Assembly: GCA_963693305.1 (NCBI GenBank)
Contig: OY855904.1
Location: forward strand, 39,065,417 to 39,129,416
Direction of reading: 5' to 3'
Length of the DNA stretch: 64,000 bases
Source of the DNA: Meandrina meandrites
Lineage: Eukaryota > Cnidaria > Anthozoa > Scleractinia > Meandrinidae
The notes under the pieces: model-generated
Databases searched by the model: none
Seen by the model: the letters and a program-made list of their open reading frames with translations, nothing else
Told to the model about the DNA's origin: nothing
Shown here: piece by piece, positions 61,029 to 64,000 of the stretch
Position numbering within the stretch: the stretch's first letter is position 1
Layout of the letters: the number at the start of each line of letters is the position of its first letter
Made by a program: the position numbers and the translations under genes

Positions 61029-61466
61029 TTAATCACAATATTCGTTATGCCATTTTCCATTTTTAAACACAACGCGATTGCATGGACTAGTAGTATCCTT
61101 TGGATGAGTCCAGAATTTATTTGAGAATAATCCGGTTTTCGTGTTGAAGGCACCTTTTGCGATGTCTCCACTCCAATACTTTTTGAACAGATCTTTATCG
61201 CCTCCTGTGACAGCCATGATTACAGAAGCAAGATCTTGAGCTTGTTGAAACCCTGGTATCTTATCACCAATCTTTTTGTTAATGGTTTGTCCAACTCCTA
61301 GCCCCTTTGTCTTTTTATTGTCGCTCACAAAACGGGTTTTAGTTATACTACATTCAGAGCATACACAAAGCATCAAAGTTCTGTTATTCTTTGTTCGTAT
61401 ATATCTTTCACTGTTAGGAACACATTCAGTCTGTTTCTTTTGTTTAACGCAATATGATTTCACCAT
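61029..61466 (-). CDS. Zinc-ribbon + C-terminal virion-domain protein
   Basis: 145 residues. The N-terminus is a DUF5679-like zinc ribbon (KSYCVKQKKQTEC ... CVCSECSITKTRFVS). After GLGVGQTINKKIGDKIPGF comes the block KYWSGDIAKGAF, KFWTHP and a CD end, matching the last third of the left element's protein (3-794). No PLA2 segment lies between. Its role is unknown, but linkage to the PLA2 domain in the left element implies a shared virion task. The ATG is preceded by ATATATATAATGG. Confidence 0.75.
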   Translation of the reverse strand: MVKSYCVKQKKQTECVPNSERYIRTKNNRTLMLCVCSECSITKTRFVSDNKKTKGLGVGQTINKKIGDKIPGFQQAQDLASVIMAVTGGDKDLFKKYWSGDIAKGAFNTKTGLFSNKFWTHPKDTTSPCNRVVFKNGKWHNEYCD

Positions 61467-61484
61467 TATATATATGTTATATAT
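61467..61484 (-). promoter_or_regulatory. TATA-type box
   Basis: ATATATAACATATATATA directly before ATG 61466. Confidence 0.5.
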
Positions 61485-62004
61485 TTCTGAAATAATTGCT
61501 TATAAAACGTTCATTGTACATTGTATCAGTCCTTGATAATGGCATTAATATATAGTGATACTCTTTATCATACACCAATGCTTGATGCAAGAAATAAATA
61601 CAATAATAGCCACAAAGAACTGATTTGATATGTTGATATTGCGTGCTATTATACAAAATTTGTTTTATTCCATCTTTCTCAGCTCTGATTTTAAATTCAT
61701 TGGGGTAAGGCATCCCAAAACTGTCGAAGTACCACAATGTTTCTTTTTTATGACCAGGAACACAGCAAGTCCAATGAGTTCCGACACCATCATAGCTGTC
61801 TAAATTGATGATACACGGACTATGCCTTTTACCCATGTGTTCATCTCTGCTATATATTCCTTTAATATTGATTTTCAAATACTTACACCATCTCATTAGA
61901 TCAATGTTACTTAGAGGTTTTTTGATGAATTTTGGCTTTCTTACTTTTTTTTGGGTTTCAAGATCTTTTTTTTTGGAAGAACCAATCCACCAGTTTTCAA
62001 GAAT
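61477..62004 (-). CDS. Adenain-like cysteine protease, start unresolved
   Basis: The maturation protease of the virion. The triad is visible as His in GTHWTCC, Asp in WYFDSFGMPYP and Cys in LCGYYCIYFL, in the order of adenovirus protease (C5 family). The frame is open from 62004. The family-typical N-terminal stretch KPLSNIDLMRWCKYL begins before the first ATG (61896), and no ATG lies upstream in frame. It overlaps the preceding core gene by 64 bases in the -1 register at an A9 run. It would process capsid or core proteins. Otherwise intact. Confidence 0.88.
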   Translation of the reverse strand: MLENWWIGSSKKKDLETQKKVRKPKFIKKPLSNIDLMRWCKYLKINIKGIYSRDEHMGKRHSPCIINLDSYDGVGTHWTCCVPGHKKETLWYFDSFGMPYPNEFKIRAEKDGIKQILYNSTQYQHIKSVLCGYYCIYFLHQALVYDKEYHYILMPLSRTDTMYNERFISNYFRNI

Positions 62005-62432
62005 TTATTATATTGATCCCAAGAACCAATGAATGGGGGCGACCTGTAAGATAATGCATATCTCTTATTTGGTACTTTGATTTTACCGCCGTTTTTTTTC
62101 GTTGATGAGGTATTAGTTGGTTTCTTCGTTCTATTTGGCCTTGGTGTTATTCGATGCATTGGCATCGGGGAACCGAGGTGAGGGGCTCCATGGCCTAGCT
62201 TTAATACCTTTCGTATTTGCGTCTTTGATATATTCAAATCGGACCCAACGCCTGCCTTTTTAGCCTTAGTGAGTTTATTGATCTGACGTTGTGTTAACAT
62301 CAATGTGTCATTGCCACTTAAATCTTGATTGCTCAAACTGAGTGTTAATGGATTGTTGTTCTTAATTGCTGTTAGTAGCTTTTTGGTCTGTCCTTCGGAC
62401 AGATTCACTTTATAAGAGTGATATGTAGTCAT
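61941..62432 (-). CDS. Basic core/condensing-type virion protein
   Basis: 163 residues from ATG 62432. The N-terminal half has KVNLSEGQTKKL, SGNDTLMLTQRQINKL and DLNISKTQIRKV, a repeated pattern seen in small virion proteins of adintoviruses. The C-terminal half is a basic Pro/Lys/Arg region ending PKKKILKPKKK. It could condense DNA like adenovirus core proteins, by analogy only. Its last codons include AAA AAA AAG, where the protease frame overlaps at -1. Confidence 0.65.
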   Translation of the reverse strand: MTTYHSYKVNLSEGQTKKLLTAIKNNNPLTLSLSNQDLSGNDTLMLTQRQINKLTKAKKAGVGSDLNISKTQIRKVLKLGHGAPHLGSPMPMHRITPRPNRTKKPTNTSSTKKNGGKIKVPNKRYALSYRSPPFIGSWDQYNKFLKTGGLVLPKKKILKPKKK

Positions 62433-62460
62433 TAATTGTATATATTATAAGTTATATAAT
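62433..62460 (-). promoter_or_regulatory. TATA-type box
   Basis: ATTATATAAC and TATAATATATAC precede the ATG at 62432. Confidence 0.4.
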
Positions 62461-62518
62461 TCTTGGTTATATAACATATCATAAAAAATTTATTAATAGT
62501 CTGCCAATGATTTCATTT

Positions 62519-63772
62519 TTAAACTATGGTCAGCTCGTTACCAATTTTATCAACAATAATCTCTTCTCGATATAGAACGACAGCATGGACACTGATTTGA
62601 TCGGTTGATGGAATATTCAGTTTGTATCTGAATATTAACTGTTTGGGATCACGCGTTATTTTTTCACTTTGATATGTTAAATTAAAGTAAACAATACTGA
62701 ATAAAGTATCATAATTGCTTAAATTTAACTGCGTCCCGGTATTGAAATCGTTGCGTCTATGACCATATGCCATTAAATCATTAAAGATACGTACTTTCGA
62801 TTCAGTGTCATATTCCACTTCAGGGTAAAATACATTATTTCCATATTCTAATTTACAATTTGATAGCGTGCAGTTAGTGTTATTGGCATTTGTTTTAAAA
62901 GTATCAAAAAGATAAGGATTTTCCGTGGAGGTATTCATTTTTGCTCTCTGTAAGTATACAAAAACATGCTCGACATTATCGATCGAACTATTTATCTGGT
63001 AAAAGCCACTAACCAAAGTTGGAGCACTCATTTGATACATTTCTTTCAGATAACTCCATTTGCTAGGTTTGATGTAATTGCTGATAAACGATTCAAACAT
63101 ACTATCCTTGGGAATAATTCTTGGGACCCATAGAAGAAATTTATTGACGACGATGCGTCCATTAACAGCACCTCCTGCTTTGTAAATGAGTTCATCATCA
63201 TTGGTTAATTGAATATTGATCTCGTTTTGCATTGGAGGCAACATACGATCTTCAAGCTCTTCAAACAGACTGTATCGGTTAAGTGGAATCAACACATTTA
63301 CTTGGTTGTTTCCAACTGTCAGCAGTCTCCGAGCTTCGAAACCAATATTAGTATCAGCAGTTGTACCATCAGTATCGAGGTAACAAAGGCTGTTTTTAGC
63401 AACGGACCTGCTAAAATCATCACTATATTCCAATAAATTTTTGACATTTGTAACGCGATGGATGTTATCACTGTCGTATATAATTTTACCAGCTGATTTG
63501 ACCATCAAATGAGATATTAGACTGTGACTTCCATTAACTAAAGTTATTCGATCAGCACCTCCATAACCAGTTCCGTCGGCAAGCTTCTGTAGTTTGAACC
63601 TTACTTCTAAAAAACCATTATACCAATCAAAAAAACTAGATCGGTCATTCACACTGAACTTATAACCAGTCTTAACTTGATGCTGAGCGGGACCAGGTAG
63701 CCTTATTACATCATCTAATTGAAACCGCGTGAGTTCCATACGCTGAATATTATCGCTACTTCTAAAAGCCAT
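62519..63772 (-). CDS. Candidate major capsid (hexon-like) protein
   Basis: A 417-residue intact frame starting at a TATATAA box. It is rich in beta-type sequence with features seen in Polinton/adintovirus capsids: NDRSSFFDWYNGFLEVRFKL near residue 40, VNVLIPLNRYSLFEELEDRMLPPMQNEINIQL near 165, and PRIIPKDSMFESFI near 220. Its length, its position beside core and protease genes and its lack of catalytic motifs fit a double-jelly-roll capsid protein. A minor capsid protein is the alternative. Structure prediction would decide. Confidence 0.65.
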   Translation of the reverse strand: MAFRSSDNIQRMELTRFQLDDVIRLPGPAQHQVKTGYKFSVNDRSSFFDWYNGFLEVRFKLQKLADGTGYGGADRITLVNGSHSLISHLMVKSAGKIIYDSDNIHRVTNVKNLLEYSDDFSRSVAKNSLCYLDTDGTTADTNIGFEARRLLTVGNNQVNVLIPLNRYSLFEELEDRMLPPMQNEINIQLTNDDELIYKAGGAVNGRIVVNKFLLWVPRIIPKDSMFESFISNYIKPSKWSYLKEMYQMSAPTLVSGFYQINSSIDNVEHVFVYLQRAKMNTSTENPYLFDTFKTNANNTNCTLSNCKLEYGNNVFYPEVEYDTESKVRIFNDLMAYGHRRNDFNTGTQLNLSNYDTLFSIVYFNLTYQSEKITRDPKQLIFRYKLNIPSTDQISVHAVVLYREEIIVDKIGNELTIV

Positions 63773-63783
63773 TTATATTATTA
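63773..63783 (-). promoter_or_regulatory. TATA-type box
   Basis: AATATAAATG: the box touches the capsid ATG. Confidence 0.4.
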
Positions 63784-63796
63784 GATTACATAAAAA

Positions 63797-64000
63797 TTAA
63801 CGACTCGTTCTTCCACTACCAGATATAAGCCTGTTAATAATGGTATTAGCGCTCTCTGTATCTATATTCTTATTGGGTTTTCGAACAGGATTCCGCAAAG
63901 GCTTGGGTGTTGTTACGGGTCTTTGGTTAATTGCCATAAGTCGTTTCATTATCAAATCTCCAGCCTGTTCTGATGCTTTTTTACCCAGTCTATCGCCAGC
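63797..64000 (-). CDS. C-terminal part of a small virion protein, 5' partial
   Basis: The frame is open to the window edge and stops at 63797, 67 residues. It reads AGDRLGKKASEQAGDLIMKRL, then a Pro/Lys/Asn linker and ends ISGSGRTSR. The amphipathic Gly/Ala/Lys helix resembles tails of membrane-active virion proteins of adintoviruses, but no family match is certain. Tight spacing to the capsid gene supports a real gene. Confidence 0.6.
   Translation of the reverse strand, partial: AGDRLGKKASEQAGDLIMKRLMAINQRPVTTPKPLRNPVRKPNKNIDTESANTIINRLISGSGRTSR

Larger units (their letters stand above)
57930..64000. mobile_element. Right adintovirus/Polinton-like element, partial
   Basis: Minus-strand genes in the order partial virion protein, candidate capsid, core, protease, zinc-ribbon protein, PLA2 protein, integrase and small proteins, most with TATATA boxes. 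Its left end is near 57.9-58.2 kb but no terminal repeat was defined; the other end, and any PolB and ATPase, lie outside the window. Much less decayed than the left element. Confidence 0.88.

Overview
The window looks like nuclear DNA from a cnidarian, most probably a stony coral. It is AT-rich, has intron-bearing animal genes and coral-type tRNA-derived SINEs, is crowded with foldback and MITE repeats, carries a large TPR-CHAT gene, and has Polinton/adintovirus-like DNA at both ends. The taxon is inferred from gene content; no species was identified.

Layout. (1) 1-6.9 kb: right-hand part of a decayed Polinton/adintovirus-like element, cut by the window edge. It holds a zinc-ribbon/PLA2-like virion gene, a two-helix membrane protein, a small unknown gene, an intact DDE integrase and a protein-primed DNA polymerase B broken by three frameshifts and a stop. 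A 16-bp palindrome recurs in genes and spacers, and a 189-bp hairpin lies just outside. (2) 10.7-22.1 kb, minus strand: a three-exon host gene for a 163-aa single-pass membrane protein with a C-terminal CUE domain. A young full-length L1-like LINE (16.6-22.0 kb, 15-bp target-site duplication, poly-A tail) landed exactly on its exon 1 splice donor. (3) 22.2-27.3 kb: a second, decayed L1-like LINE just upstream of that gene. (4) 31.0-40.1 kb, minus strand: nine exons of an ADAM10-like metalloprotease gene whose junction phases all agree. One intron is an AT-AC (U12-type) intron. There is an in-frame stop after the catalytic domain, and the last exon lacks the transmembrane segment of ADAM10. (5) 40-50 kb: almost pure repeats (foldbacks, a 981-bp palindrome, TTAA-flanked MITEs, a segmental duplication with informative empty sites, a GIY-YIG endonuclease remnant). 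(6) 50.4-54.7 kb, plus strand: a TPR-CHAT gene with about 18 TPR units, plus a short spliced last exon. (7) 58-64 kb, mostly minus strand: a second, better preserved adintovirus-like element, cut by the right edge. It encodes a membrane-active-type protein (partial), a candidate major capsid protein, a basic core protein, an adenain-like protease, two zinc-ribbon proteins (one with a PLA2-like domain), a chromodomain integrase and several tiny proteins.

How the parts work together. Each viral element combines integration (DDE integrase), replication (PolB, left copy only) and virion functions (capsid, protease, core, PLA2). Most genes have a TATATA-type box right against the start codon. In the right element two essential downstream frames (protease and integrase) have no usable ATG and overlap the preceding gene in the -1 frame at an A9 run. 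This suggests -1 ribosomal frameshifting, or else matched homopolymer errors. The host genes (CUE protein, ADAM10-like protease, TPR-CHAT protein) appear unrelated to one another.
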